DNA from: Nitrosomonadales bacterium
GTDB lineage: Bacteria; Pseudomonadota; Gammaproteobacteria; Burkholderiales; Gallionellaceae
Direction: 5' to 3'
NCBI GenBank assembly: GCA_025408405.1
Contig: JANYJE010000004.1
Location: 20,204 to 84,203, forward strand
Length of the DNA stretch: 64,000 nucleotides
Shown here: positions 1 through 10,500 of the stretch, piece by piece
Position numbering within the stretch: position 1 is the stretch's first letter
Layout: each line of letters opens with the position of its first letter
Translations under genes and position numbers: made by a program
The notes under the pieces: model-generated
Seen by the model: the letters and a program-made list of their open reading frames with translations, nothing else
What the model was told of the DNA's origin: nothing
Databases searched by the model: none

Positions 1-1
1 G

Positions 2-871
2 CAGGGCTGTGCATTGCTGCAGCCTTACGATATCGAAGTGGGTGCGGGCACTTTCCACACGGCGACCTTTCTGCGCGCCATCGGCCCCGAGCCCTGGCGC
101 GCCGCCTATGTGCAGCCTTCGCGCCGCCCTAAGGACGGGCGCTACGGCGAGAATCCCAACCGCTTGCAGCATTATTACCAGTACCAGGTGGTGCTGAAGC
201 CCTCGCCGGAAAATATCCAGGAGCTGTATCTCGACAGCCTGCGCGAGCTCGGCATCAACACCAGCGAACACGACATCCGCTTTGTCGAGGACGACTGGGA
301 GTCGCCCACGCTGGGTGCCTGGGGGCTGGGCTGGGAGGTGTGGCTGGACGGCATGGAGGTGACCCAGTTCACTTATTTTCAGGAAGTGGGTTCGCTCAGC
401 TGTAAACCCGTGCTGGGCGAGATCACCTATGGCCTGGAGCGCCTGGCCATGTATTTGCAGGGTGTGGACAGTGTGTATGACCTGGTGTGGGCGAAGAAAG
501 GCGACACCGTCATCACTTACGGCGATGTGTTCCACCAGAACGAGGTGGAGCAGTCGCGCTACAACTTCGAGCATTCCAATGTGGAGATGTTCTTCCGCCA
601 CTTCAACGAATACGAAGCCGAGGCCAGTCGCCTGATCGAGGCGGAGCTGGTGCTGCCTGCCTTCGAGATGGTGATGAAGTGCTCGCACAGTTTCAACATG
701 CTGGATGCGCGCGGTGCGATTTCGGTGACCGAGCGTGCCGGTTACATCGGCCGCGTGCGCACCCTGTCGCGTGCCGTGGCGCAGGCCTATTACGACTCCC
801 GCGAAAAACTCGGCTTCCCCATGTGCAAGGGTGCAGTCCCGGGTAAAAGCGCAGTGAAGGGAGGAAAATAA
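2..871 (+). CDS. glyQ: glycine--tRNA ligase alpha subunit (5' end outside window)
   Basis: Catalytic alpha subunit of the bacterial alpha2beta2 glycyl-tRNA synthetase, which charges tRNA-Gly in the cytoplasm. The reading frame is open from base 2 ([10 protein letters not shown]...), and the family normally has about 15-20 more residues before this point, so the true start lies left of the window; the TTG at 14 is not the start. The class II core is obvious: [20 protein letters not shown], the [15 protein letters not shown] stretch and [13 protein letters not shown]. It ends 1 base before glyS, which has a good ribosome site (GGAGG) inside the glyQ tail, so the two subunits are co-translated. 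Length and sequence otherwise look typical. Confidence 0.97.
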   Translation, partial: QGCALLQPYDIEVGAGTFHTATFLRAIGPEPWRAAYVQPSRRPKDGRYGENPNRLQHYYQYQVVLKPSPENIQELYLDSLRELGINTSEHDIRFVEDDWESPTLGAWGLGWEVWLDGMEVTQFTYFQEVGSLSCKPVLGEITYGLERLAMYLQGVDSVYDLVWAKKGDTVITYGDVFHQNEVEQSRYNFEHSNVEMFFRHFNEYEAEASRLIEAELVLPAFEMVMKCSHSFNMLDARGAISVTERAGYIGRVRTLSRAVAQAYYDSREKLGFPMCKGAVPGKSAVKGGK

Positions 872-872
872 C

Positions 873-3032
873 ATGGCACAGGAAATGAAACAGACACTGC
901 TGGTGGAACTGCTGACCGAAGAGCTGCCGCCCAAGGCGCTGGAGCGCCTGTCGATCAGCTTCGCAGAAGACGTGGTGGCGGCCTTGCACGAGCAGGGGCT
1001 GGCAGGGGTGGACAGTGTGCGCACCATCTTTGCCACACCGCGCCGCATGGCATTCACGGTAACGCATGTGCTGGCGCAACAGCCCGACCGCACGATAGAG
1101 CGCAAAGGCCCGGCAGTCGCGGCGGGCAAGGATGCAGACGGCAAGATCAGCCGTGCCCTGGAAGGTTTCATGCGTGCGAATAACGTGACCTTTGAGCAGC
1201 TGCAGATGGTGCAGGACGGCAAGGCGGAATATTTCGTCGCACGCGTCGAGCAGAAGGGCAAACCGCTGGACGAATACCTGACCGACATGGTGACGCAGGC
1301 GCTGAAAAAACTGCCCATCCCCAAGCTGATGCGCTGGGGCGATACCGAGCACCAGTTTGTGCGCCCGGTGAAAGGGCTGGTCATGCTGCATGGCGAACGC
1401 ATTGTCATGGGCGAGGTGCTGGGGGTGAGCAGCGGCAACGTTACGCGCGGCCATCGCTTCATGTCCAGCGGCACCATCACGCTGCACAACGCCGAATTCT
1501 ATGCCGACACCATGGAGAGCGCGGGCTGCGTGGTGCCGGGTTTCGCCAGACGCCGCGATACGATCGCCAGGCAGCTGGACGAGGCTGCCGACAAGCTGCG
1601 CGCGATATGGATAGGCCATGGCACGCAGTCGATGAAAGAGCTGCTGGTCATGTCCAACGGCGAGCGCAGCGTGCTCAGCACACTGCTGGACGAGGTGGCG
1701 GCGCTGGTGGAATGGCCGGTGGTGTACGTGGGTGAATTCGAGCCGGAATTCCTCGAAGTGCCGCAGGAGTGTCTGATCCTCACCATGCAGCAGAACCAGA
1801 AGTACTTCCCCTTGCTGGATGCCAGGGGCAAGCTGCTCAACAAGTTCCTGATCGTTTCCAACATGCAGGTGGATGAGCCCAGGCATATTGTCGGCGGCAA
1901 CCAGCGCGTGGTGCGCCCGCGTCTTTCCGATGCGCGCTTCTTCTACAATCAGGATCGCAAGCACAAGCTGGAGTCGCGCGTGGCCAAGCTGAGTGACGTG
2001 GTGTACCACAACAAGCTGGGTTCGCAGCTGCAGCGCGTGGAGCGCATCACCACCCTGTCGGGCACCATCGCGCGCCTGCTGGATGCGGACAAGGCGCAGG
2101 CTGAGCTGGCCGCGCGCCTGTGCAAGGCAGACCTGCTCACCGACATGGTGGGCGAATTTCCCGAGTTGCAGGGGGTGATGGGACATTACTACGCGCTGCA
2201 CGATGGCGAGCAACCTGCCGTGGCGGCAGCGATCGAGGCGCATTACCATCCGCGTTTTGCCGGCGACACCCTGCCGCATGGCGCGCTGGCGTGCAGCGTG
2301 GCGCTGGCCGACAAGCTGGAAACCCTGGTCGGAATTTATGGCATAGGCCAGGTTCCCACCGGCGACAAGGACCCGTTCGGGCTGCGCCGCCACGCCTTGG
2401 GCATCTTGCGCATCCTGATCGAAACGCCGCTTAACCTGCCTCTGCCCGCCCTGCTCAAGACGGCCGCGGACAATTTCCCGGCAGGCACGCTGAGTGCCAC
2501 GGTGGCGGCTGACGTGGAAGGCTTCATGCTGGACCGCCTGCGCGGGTATCTGCGCGAGCGCGGCTTCGAGGTTTCTCACATCGAAGCGGTGCTGCACATG
2601 CTGCACGGCCGCCTGCATGAAACCCTGCCACGCATCGAAGGCGTGCGCATGTTCGCCGGGCTGGAAGCGTCCAAAGACCTGTCGGCTGCGAACAAGCGTG
2701 TGCGCAACATCATGCGCAAAAACCATGAAGAGCTGGGCGCTGCCATGCACCACGCGGTGGTGAAGCCGCTGATGCTGGTGGAGGAGGCAGAGCGCAATCT
2801 GCATCAGGCGATGCTGGACATCACGCCGTTTGCGCAGAGCTATCTCGATCGCGGCGAGTACGGGCAGAACCTGAAGGCGCTGGTGACGCTGAAGCCGTTT
2901 ATCGATGATTTCTTCAACCAGGTGATGGTGATGGCGGAAGACCGCGCATTGCGCGTGAATCGTGCGGCGCTGTTGCAACAACTGGGTATCCTGATGAACC
3001 AGGTGGCCGACATTTCCAAGCTGGCAGTTTAA
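873..3032 (+). CDS. glyS: glycine--tRNA ligase beta subunit
   Basis: Beta subunit of tetrameric glycyl-tRNA synthetase, needed for tRNA binding and full activity. The 719-residue length matches the family. The start MAQEMKQTLLVELLTEELPP is the usual N-terminal signature, and ATPRRMAFTV, MRWGDTEHQFVRPV and GTGDKDPFGLRRHALG-like segments (here VPTGDKDPFGLRRHALGI) are typical internal landmarks. The C-terminal helical part resembles the DALR-type anticodon-binding domain. ATG at 873 follows GGAGG with normal spacing and lies immediately after the glyQ stop, so the pair forms an operon. Confidence 0.97.
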   Translation: MAQEMKQTLLVELLTEELPPKALERLSISFAEDVVAALHEQGLAGVDSVRTIFATPRRMAFTVTHVLAQQPDRTIERKGPAVAAGKDADGKISRALEGFMRANNVTFEQLQMVQDGKAEYFVARVEQKGKPLDEYLTDMVTQALKKLPIPKLMRWGDTEHQFVRPVKGLVMLHGERIVMGEVLGVSSGNVTRGHRFMSSGTITLHNAEFYADTMESAGCVVPGFARRRDTIARQLDEAADKLRAIWIGHGTQSMKELLVMSNGERSVLSTLLDEVAALVEWPVVYVGEFEPEFLEVPQECLILTMQQNQKYFPLLDARGKLLNKFLIVSNMQVDEPRHIVGGNQRVVRPRLSDARFFYNQDRKHKLESRVAKLSDVVYHNKLGSQLQRVERITTLSGTIARLLDADKAQAELAARLCKADLLTDMVGEFPELQGVMGHYYALHDGEQPAVAAAIEAHYHPRFAGDTLPHGALACSVALADKLETLVGIYGIGQVPTGDKDPFGLRRHALGILRILIETPLNLPLPALLKTAADNFPAGTLSATVAADVEGFMLDRLRGYLRERGFEVSHIEAVLHMLHGRLHETLPRIEGVRMFAGLEASKDLSAANKRVRNIMRKNHEELGAAMHHAVVKPLMLVEEAERNLHQAMLDITPFAQSYLDRGEYGQNLKALVTLKPFIDDFFNQVMVMAEDRALRVNRAALLQQLGILMNQVADISKLAV

Positions 3033-3036
3033 AAAC

Positions 3037-3127
3037 AGTCATTAGGCATTAGTCGTTAGTTTTTTGCTGGATGCAGAAATCGCGCAGCGACCGCCAACTA
3101 ATGACTATCGACTATCGACTAACGACT
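3037..3127. repeat. intergenic hairpin with TTAGTCG-type tandem units
   Basis: The 100 bases between glyS and gmhB hold two arms, 3037-3061 and 3096-3127, made of degenerate heptad units (TTAGTCG, ATAGTCG, CATTAGT). The right arm is the imperfect reverse complement of the left; a hand alignment gives about 19 of 25 matching positions. It is too long and has no U-run for a simple terminator. It belongs to the same structural class as the elements at 31469, 39164 and 59359 but uses a different unit. Confidence 0.6.
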
Positions 3128-3140
3128 CGTAACTGAAGTT

Positions 3141-3671
3141 ATGAAACTTATTATTCTGGACCGCGACGGCGTCATCAATTACGACTCCGATCAATTCATC
3201 AAAAGCCCGCAAGAGTGGAAGCCGCTGCCCGGCAGCATCGAGGCCATTGCGCGCCTGTGCCAGGCGGGCTATCGCGTGGTGGTGGCGACCAACCAGTCCG
3301 GCATAGGGCGCGGCCTGTTCGACATGCCGACGCTGAACGCCATCCACGACAAGATGCACAAGGCCTGCGCGCAAGCCGGTGGCCGCATCGACGCGGTGTT
3401 TTTCTGCCCGCATGCGGCCGATGCCGATTGCCAGTGCCGCAAGCCCAAGAGCGGCATGATCGAAGAAATTGCCGCGCGCTATAACGTGAGCCTTGCCGGC
3501 GTACCTTCCGTGGGCGATTCTCTGCGCGACCTGGAAGCCTCGGTAAGGCTGGGGGCGCAGCCGATACTGGTGCTGACCGGCAAGGGCAGCAAGACCCAGG
3601 CCAAGGGCGGTCTGCCACATGGCACGCTGATTTATCCCGACCTGGCCGCCGCCGTAGCTACACTGGTCTGA
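3141..3671 (+). CDS. gmhB: D-glycero-beta-D-manno-heptose-1,7-bisphosphate 7-phosphatase
   Basis: HAD-superfamily phosphatase that removes the C7 phosphate from heptose bisphosphate in ADP-heptose synthesis for lipopolysaccharide core. The 176-residue protein starts with the nucleophile motif LDRDGVIN, continues with ATNQSGIGRG, and has the GmhB zinc loop CPHAADADCQCRKP (Cys, His, Cys, Cys ligands) and the metal-binding motif VGDSLRDLEA. Size is that of the family. Its stop is 1 base before plsC, so the two envelope-lipid genes are co-transcribed. The related histidinol-phosphatase domain of HisB is less likely because no his genes are nearby. Confidence 0.92.
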   Translation: MKLIILDRDGVINYDSDQFIKSPQEWKPLPGSIEAIARLCQAGYRVVVATNQSGIGRGLFDMPTLNAIHDKMHKACAQAGGRIDAVFFCPHAADADCQCRKPKSGMIEEIAARYNVSLAGVPSVGDSLRDLEASVRLGAQPILVLTGKGSKTQAKGGLPHGTLIYPDLAAAVATLV

Positions 3672-3672
3672 T

Positions 3673-4377
3673 ATGATCTTTATTCGTTCGCTAATTTTCT
3701 TTGTGCTGCAACTCGTCATCACTCCGGTGTACGCGCTGATTGCCATACTGACTTTTCCCTTCCACCCGCTCACGCGTTACCGCATCATCTCCGGCTGGGC
3801 GCTCGCCATGATGTGGCTGTTGCGCGTGCTGTGCGGCATCCGTATGCAGGTGCGCGGCGCGGAAAATATTCCAAAGCAGCCGTGCATTCTGCTGTGCAAG
3901 CACCAGTCGGCGTGGGAGACCATCGCCCTGCAAAAAGTTTTTCCGCCGCAGGTGTGGGTGTTGAAGCGCGAGCTGCTGTGGCTGCCTTTCTTCGGCTGGG
4001 GCCTGGCCATGACCAGCCCCATCGCGATCAAGCGCAGCGACGGCAAGGGCGCGGTGAAGCAGCTGCTGCGCCAGGGCAAGGAGCGCCTGGACATGGGTTT
4101 TTGCGTGGTGATTTTCCCGGAAGGCACGCGCATCCCATACGGCCAGCGCGGCAAATACAAGATCGGCGGCGCCCTGCTGGCGGCCTCCACCTCTGCTCCG
4201 GTGGTGCCGGTGGCGCACAACGCGGGCAAGCTGTGGGGGCGCAATTCTTTCCTCAAGCATCCGGGCGTGATCACCATGAGCATAGGCGCTGCGATAGATC
4301 CCGCAGGACTCAAGCCTGAGGAGATCAACCAGCGCGCGGAAGAGTGGATAGAAGCCGAAGTTGCGCGCCTGAATTAA
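3673..4377 (+). CDS. plsC: 1-acyl-sn-glycerol-3-phosphate acyltransferase
   Basis: Membrane acyltransferase that converts lysophosphatidic acid to phosphatidic acid. The 234 residues begin with a hydrophobic segment (about residues 5-30) and carry the acyltransferase blocks: KHQSAWET at the active site, and FPEGTR around residue 150 for glycerol-phosphate binding. The first block reads H-x4-E where most PlsC proteins have H-x4-D; I recall the Glu form as common in betaproteobacteria, so it is probably a lineage variant and not a defect. It directly follows gmhB. A paralogue acting on another lysolipid is possible. Confidence 0.9.
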   Translation: MIFIRSLIFFVLQLVITPVYALIAILTFPFHPLTRYRIISGWALAMMWLLRVLCGIRMQVRGAENIPKQPCILLCKHQSAWETIALQKVFPPQVWVLKRELLWLPFFGWGLAMTSPIAIKRSDGKGAVKQLLRQGKERLDMGFCVVIFPEGTRIPYGQRGKYKIGGALLAASTSAPVVPVAHNAGKLWGRNSFLKHPGVITMSIGAAIDPAGLKPEEINQRAEEWIEAEVARLN

Positions 4378-4534
4378 AAAGGCGCCTCGCAAAATCCGGA
4401 TTTGCGAGCCCCGCTTTGCGGCTTGCCTGCTTGCACCGTCTTATCCCAACTGCTGCGTTGCGGAAAAAATTGCTTGCCTACATATTATCCATATGCGCGC
4501 GGCGAACTCTAAGTTGTTAGAGGTACCTTAATTT

Positions 4535-5275
4535 ATGTTGAACAAGCTGTTACAGACCCATCCCCCCGCCGCAGAGCAGCGCAGCATCCAGCTTGCCGAC
4601 AAGCTCATCAGCTACACCTTGAGGCGCAGCCCCAAACGCCGCAGCATCGGGCTGCGCATCGATGACTCCGGCCTCACCGTGAGCATGCCGCTACGCGCCT
4701 CGGAGAAGTGGCTGCACAGCGTGCTGCAGGACAAGGCAGGCTGGGTGGTGGACAAACTCGACAACTGGCAAAGCAAGCAAACGCCAGTACCAAAATGGGA
4801 AGATGGCGCGCCGATTTTATTTCGCGGCGAGACCTTTACCCTGCGCATTGTTTCCGGCCTGGTGCGTGCCGCACCGCAACTCAACGCATCAGAGCTCATC
4901 ATCCCCGTGTACGACACGAGCAATGAACAGGTGGTGCGCAAGAAAATAACGCAGTGGTATAAACGCGAAGCCGAGCGCGTGTTCGAGGAGTGCGTGGCGC
5001 ATTTTGCCCCCTTGATGAATGTTGCACCCAGGGAAATCAAGCTGACTTCTGCCAAAACACAGTGGGGGAGCTGCACCACGCAGGGCGTGGTGCGGCTCAA
5101 CTGGCAGCTGGTCACCATGCCCTTGCACCTGATCGATTATGTCGTCGTGCACGAGCTCGCCCATCTCGTGGAGATGAACCACTCGGCGGCGTTCTGGCGC
5201 GTGGTGGAGGGGGCGTGTGCGGATTACGCCAAGTGCCGCGTGGAGTTGCGCAAGTGGAGCCCGGCGACGGAATAG
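4535..5275 (+). CDS. YgjP/SprT-like zinc metallopeptidase-family protein (DUF45)
   Basis: A 246-residue protein of the YgjP-like DUF45 family, with the zinc-binding HELAH signature in VVHELAHLVEMNHSAAFW near residue 210, followed by the conserved NHS..FW extension. The upstream region contains the family's TQWGSC segment (here KTQWGSCTT). The fold is a minimal gluzincin; the physiological substrate of bacterial members is not established, so no function is claimed. ATG at 4535 follows AGAGG with reasonable spacing. It stands alone, with 157 bases separating it from plsC; that gap has a small hairpin (4386-4408) but no clear regulatory site. Confidence 0.85.
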   Translation: MLNKLLQTHPPAAEQRSIQLADKLISYTLRRSPKRRSIGLRIDDSGLTVSMPLRASEKWLHSVLQDKAGWVVDKLDNWQSKQTPVPKWEDGAPILFRGETFTLRIVSGLVRAAPQLNASELIIPVYDTSNEQVVRKKITQWYKREAERVFEECVAHFAPLMNVAPREIKLTSAKTQWGSCTTQGVVRLNWQLVTMPLHLIDYVVVHELAHLVEMNHSAAFWRVVEGACADYAKCRVELRKWSPATE

Positions 5276-5295
5276 GTTTGCCGGCTCATTCCTCC

Positions 5296-5319
5296 AGGCG
5301 ACTTTCCGTCGCCTTGTTT
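5296..5319 (+). terminator. possible Rho-independent terminator after the YgjP-like gene
   Basis: Stem AGGCGAC / GTCGCCT (5296-5302 with 5308-5314) with a 5-base loop, followed by TGTTT. The stem is perfect but the U-tract is weak. Confidence 0.55.
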
Positions 5320-5454
5320 CGATCTGGCGAATCGCTCATTGCGCTATCGTGTGCATCGGGCTTGTCATTAAGTCACTTCATTGTCATGATTACCCAGAAG
5401 GTATATTGAAGCCGCTTATCCGGTAGTCCGATCCACGCACATGGAAGTGAAAAA

Positions 5455-7494
5455 ATGATCCAGTCGTTCCTGGCTAAAGCATTTGGGGGAAAAGGTACAA
5501 AAGCCACCTCATTCATGCTCGCTTTCATTTCCGTGTTCAGCGTTACCGCGCTTTATTACAATCAGAACTCATTTCTGGAAGCCTTCGAGGCCAAGACCTA
5601 CGATTTAAGGTTCAAGCGCTTGCGCGGTGCCATTCCGCCCAGCCCGGAAATCGGCATCGTGGCGATTGACGACAAGAGCATTGCCGAGCTGGGACGGTTT
5701 CCGTGGACCCGAAGCCAGTATGTGCGCCTTTTGCAGCAGCTCTCTGCGGCAGGAGCGAAGGCGGTGTTGTTTGATGCCTTCTTTCCCGAGCGCGAAAGTG
5801 AGGCGGTAGACCGCGCCTTTGCGGCGGCTGTCAAAAAGGCCGGTAACGTTGTTCTGGCGGTCACCTTCGATTTTGATAAAGAGCTGCATGTGGTGGGAAG
5901 TACGCGCACGCTTCCTGAAATTGAACGCGCTGCGGCCGGGACCGGCCATATCAATTTTCTGCCGGAAGACGATGGTGTTAATCGCCGCAATCAGCTGTTG
6001 ATCGAGGCGGCCGGCAGGCAGGTTCCCTCGCTCGGGTTGATGGGGGCGATGGCCGCGCTGGGGGAGAAAGAGTTCGTGCCGGGCGCGTTTGAAATCAGGC
6101 TGGGCAAGCGTTCCATTCCGGTGGATGGCAGGTATGCGATGTGGATCAACTATACCGGTCCCACGGGCAGCTATCCGCGCTTTTCCTTTACCGATATTGT
6201 GCATGGGCGGATAGATCCGGCGTTGCTGAAAGGCAAGGTGCTCTTCCTCGGTGCCACCGCGCTGGGTATTTACGATATGCGCGTCACCCCGTTTCATGGC
6301 AATACCCCCGGAGTGGAGGTGCATGCGACCATAGCCGACAACATCATCAGCGGGCGTTTCATCCGCCAGACAGGGCTGGAGGCGCTGTTCGACATGGCGC
6401 TGATTGTCATCCTGGGCCTGCTGTCTTATTACATCACCATGCGCCTGCGCCTGTATGGCGCGTTCCCGGCCACCCTTGTGCTGTCATCAGCCTACATCTG
6501 GCTAAGCTACTGGCTGTTCAAGGAAGGGCACTGGGTCAGCATGATTTACCCGCCACTGGCTGCCATTACAGCGCTGCTGGTCGGCGGCAGTTTCCGCTAT
6601 CTGGTGCTGGAGCGCAGTGCCCGCGAGATGCGCTCGATGTTTTCCAGTTACCTGTCGGACAAACTGGTTTCACGCCTGGAAAAAGATCCGGATGCAGCCA
6701 AGATAGGGGGGGACAACAAGGAGGTCACGATACTCTTCACCGACATCAAGGCTTTCACCACTTTCAGCGAGAAGCATACGCCGCAGGAAGTGGTGGCCAG
6801 ATTGAATGAATACCTCGCTGCCATGGTGCAGGTGATCGAGCGTTTTGACGGAACGGTGGACAAGTTTATCGGCGATGGCATCATGGCCTATTGGGGCGCC
6901 CCCCTGACGCAGCCGGAGCATGCGAAGCTGGCTGCTGCCTGTATGCTGGCAATGAAAGAAACCATGCAGGAGCTAGGCAGGAAATGGGCGCGGGAAGGTG
7001 TCGAGCCGTTTGTTATTCGCGGCGGTGTGCAGTCGGGAGAAGTGGTCGCCGGCAATATCGGTTTCCGCGGCAAGAAAATGGAATACACGGTGATAGGCGA
7101 TACGGTGAATCAGGCTGCCAGGCTCGAAGGCACGGCAAAATATTACGGGGTACAGTTTCTGGCGGGTGAAAGCACCTATCAGAGAAGCTGCGATAGCTAC
7201 CGTTACCGCGAACTCGATAAGGTACGTGTGGTCGGCAAACAGGTGCCTGTTACAATTTACGAACTGTGCGGCTCACTGTCAGAGCCCGAGAGCGAGTTGG
7301 TGCGGCGCTTTAATGCAGGACTGGCATTGTACCGGGCGCGCAAATGGGGGGAAGCCGAAGCCTGCTTTACCTCCATTCTCGATGAGCTTGCAGATGACAG
7401 ACCCAGCAGGATTTATCTGGAACGTTGTGAGAATTATCAGAAAACACCGCCTCCGCAAGAATGGGATGGCGTCTCCAACCGGCGCGACAAATAG
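5455..7494 (+). CDS. CHASE2-domain adenylate cyclase (class III)
   Basis: A 679-residue membrane cyclase. An N-terminal signal-anchor helix (about residues 15-40) is followed by a periplasmic CHASE2 sensor (about 45-300, with the typical AIDDKSIAELGRFPWTR segment), then three membrane helices (about 305-390) and a cytoplasmic class III catalytic domain (about 420-600). Metal-binding Asp430 (LFTDIKAF) and Asp474 (DKFIGDGIM) are present, as are Lys470 and the YTVIGD threonine that favour ATP over GTP, and the ARLEG arginine. So it should make cAMP. CHASE2 ligands are unknown. ATG at 5455 is preceded by GTGAAAAA with a poor Shine-Dalgarno. The next gene starts 61 bases on, suggesting co-transcription with a giant secreted protein. 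It is a paralogue of the cyclase at 56307. Confidence 0.93.
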   Translation: MIQSFLAKAFGGKGTKATSFMLAFISVFSVTALYYNQNSFLEAFEAKTYDLRFKRLRGAIPPSPEIGIVAIDDKSIAELGRFPWTRSQYVRLLQQLSAAGAKAVLFDAFFPERESEAVDRAFAAAVKKAGNVVLAVTFDFDKELHVVGSTRTLPEIERAAAGTGHINFLPEDDGVNRRNQLLIEAAGRQVPSLGLMGAMAALGEKEFVPGAFEIRLGKRSIPVDGRYAMWINYTGPTGSYPRFSFTDIVHGRIDPALLKGKVLFLGATALGIYDMRVTPFHGNTPGVEVHATIADNIISGRFIRQTGLEALFDMALIVILGLLSYYITMRLRLYGAFPATLVLSSAYIWLSYWLFKEGHWVSMIYPPLAAITALLVGGSFRYLVLERSAREMRSMFSSYLSDKLVSRLEKDPDAAKIGGDNKEVTILFTDIKAFTTFSEKHTPQEVVARLNEYLAAMVQVIERFDGTVDKFIGDGIMAYWGAPLTQPEHAKLAAACMLAMKETMQELGRKWAREGVEPFVIRGGVQSGEVVAGNIGFRGKKMEYTVIGDTVNQAARLEGTAKYYGVQFLAGESTYQRSCDSYRYRELDKVRVVGKQVPVTIYELCGSLSEPESELVRRFNAGLALYRARKWGEAEACFTSILDELADDRPSRIYLERCENYQKTPPPQEWDGVSNRRDK

Positions 7495-7555
7495 AGAGCT
7501 GTATACAGTCCAGTTTGAGCAGGAAAAAATTACGAAACATATAGGTGGTGGCCAC

Positions 7556-10500
7556 ATGCGTATCTTCACAACAGCAATGCTTTGCTTAACCCTGGCTGCA
7601 TCAGCCGGCGCGGCTACACCAGACATGGCACCGGCTATCGGGCTGCCGGGGGTGGATTTTGTAAAAGATATTCCCATGGGCGGGGCAAGAAAATTGCTCG
7701 CCTGGCATGCGGGTAATTTTTATTTTGCGCAGCAGGATGGTGGTGCCATTGATGTGGTGGACAAAGACGGGCGCAAATTGCATACCTTGCAGGGCAAGGA
7801 TGGCAAGGCGGCACTCCTTAAACAACCCGAGGCGCTAGCCATTGCGGACGGCACGATTTATGTGGCCGACAGCGAAGCCAACCAGGTTGTCATGTTCACC
7901 CTGGACGGAAAGCGCAAGGGAGCTTTCGGGGCAAAAAAAGGCGGTTTTTTCAGCAGTGGCGGCAGCAATGAGTTGAGTTCTCCGCGCGGCATCGCCGTGC
8001 ACGAAGGCATCGTCTACGTGGCTGACAGCGGCAATCACCGCATACAGCTGTATGGCAGCAACGGCGTGTTTCTGACGACGCTGGAAATCGAGAGCGCGCC
8101 TGAAAACAAGGTGGCGAAAGACAAAGGCCTGCCCTACAAGCTGGGCGAGCCCACCGATATCGCCATTAACGCGCTGGGGCAGATATACGTGCTGGACGCG
8201 GATGATTTGCTGATCAAGGTGTACAGCCCCACCGGCGCCTACCTCAGGAATCTTCCCAAGAGCGGCAAGCCATTGACTTTTAGTCTGGCTCAGGACGGCA
8301 TCTATGTGGCCGACCGGGATTCCCTGATCATCCAGAAATACGATTTCAACGACAAGCTGGCATATTCATTCGGCGTGAAGGGAGACGGCCGCGCGCAGCT
8401 GAAAAGTATTGCCGGACTGGTTGCCACCAGGGACAAACAGGTGCTGGTTGGAGACAGCAAAAAAGGCGTGGCAAACATTTTCCTGGCCGAGGCCGGAGTG
8501 GTGCTTGAAGCGCTGCCCAAGCCGGCCTCCAGGACATCTGTGCAATGGCTCGCAAGCATTTCTGCAACCATGGCCAGGATGGCATGGAACGGCAAAGACA
8601 CTCTCTACGGGGTAGATGCGGACAACAACGTCGTCGTCCGTGCGCGCAGCGGGGCTGCGGCGGAAGAAATGAAATTGCAAGACATTACCCCCGTGTCCGT
8701 CGCCGTCGATAAAAGCGGCGCACTCTGGGTGCTGGATAAAAACAAGATGCGCATCGTCAAACTGGATGATGCCGGCAATGTCCTGAGCAGCATTGGCAGC
8801 GAGGGCAGCAAGACAGGGCAACTCAAGGATCCGACGGATATCGCCATTTCCAGCACGGGCAGCCTGTTTGTGGCCGACAGCGGGAATGACCGGGTGCAGG
8901 TATTCAGCGGCGAAGGCGTGTTCCTGTATGCCATACGCAGCAGCACGGTAGCCAAGCTGGATGAGCCTGTTGCGGTAGCGCTTGACCCGCAGGATAACGT
9001 GTACATCCTGGATAGAGCGCGTGCGGTTGTTTCTACCTATTCTGCCAAGGGGGAGCCGCTCGGCGAGTTTGGCAAGACGCCGGAAGGTGTTGCCATGCTG
9101 GTCAAGCCCGTGGCACTGATGGCAACTCAGGACGAGCTGTTCGTTGTCGATTCCAACATGGTCAAGGTTTACTCGCACAAGGGGCAATATATCCGTGCCT
9201 TTGGCGCCAAAGGCAGCGGCCCCGGCGAGTTTGACGAGGCAGTTGCCATTACGGCAAAAGACAGCGCATCTTTCTATATCGCAGAACACGGCGGCAAGCG
9301 CGTGCAAACTTTCGCAACCTTGCACAAGCCGGCAGCCCCCGCGCAACTGGCGGCGCACGGTGTGGTGCATGCGGTCGAGCTGCGCTGGGCGGCATTACCT
9401 CTGCCCTACATCAAGCAATACAATATCTATCGCTCCAACAGCGAAAATACAGGGTTTGTGCGCATCGCCAGCAGTCCGGACAATCAGTTTGCAGACCCGG
9501 GACTTGAGGCGGACGGGCGTTATTACTACCGTGTCGCAGCAGAGACTGCGTACGGCTACGAGGGGACAACCAGCGTTGCAGTGCAAGGCGTTGCCGAGAA
9601 ATTTATCCCTCCGCTGCCGGATCAGGTCCAGGCTGTTCCCACTCCCTGGCAAATCAAGATGAGCTGGAAGCCGATTGACCCGCAATTTCTCAGTGCCTAC
9701 CTGATCTACCAGAAAGAAGGCAATGACTACACCAGGGTGGGCGAGTCAATGGTGCCGGAATTCACCAAAGATGCGCTGACACCGGATACCAAATATACCT
9801 TTTATATTTCAACGCGCAGCAGTGATGGTGTCGAATCAGAAAAATTTGCGGTCAGCGCAACCACGCTCAGTTTTAACAAGGCACCACTGGAAATCGATGT
9901 CGTTAAATTACGCGACGTCTTCTCCAACACCTATAAGTTGTACGAGCAGGACGGGGGAGTTGGCCGCATCAAGCTGACCAACAATACCGACAAGCCGATA
10001 GAAAAAATCAAGGTGAGCTTCCTGCTGAAGAATGTGATGGATTATCCGACAGAGGACAAGATAGACCGGCTCATGCCCGGCGAGAGTGAAGAAGTCAACC
10101 TGATGGCCGTGTTCAATAACAGCATCCTGACCCTCTCGGAGGACAGCTCGGTGCAGGCAATGATAGAGGCCAGTTATTTTGAAAATGGCAAGCGGGTTGT
10201 TTACAGCAAAAATTCCACGGTCAAGATCTACGACAAACACCGTTTGACCTGGGACGAACGGGGGCGCTATGCCTCGTTTATCACGCCCAAAGATCCGCCT
10301 ATCATGGGTTTTGTGCGCTCCGTGGTGACGCAGTTCAAGGAAACCAAGGATGAATCCCAGCTTGCGGCAACGGTATTTGACGCACTGAGTGCCATCGGCG
10401 TGACTTACATTCCCGACCCCACCAATCCCTATCAGGTGACCTCGGGCAAAGCGGATACGGTTGACTACATCCAGTATCCGCGCGAGACACTGGCACGCAA

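Noticed and set aside
693..2981. 762-codon open frame on the minus strand opposite glyS
   Set aside because: Its product is rich in His, Gln and Arg with no family features, as expected of an antisense frame in a GC-rich gene; glyS is certain.
4386..4408. Hairpin CTCGCAAA...TTTGCGAG after plsC
   Set aside because: Stem is good but no T-run follows, so I did not call it a terminator.
7166..7555. Upstream extension of the giant NHL/transglutaminase frame
   Set aside because: It overlaps the end of the cyclase gene in another frame, and the signal peptide at 7556 is a much better start.
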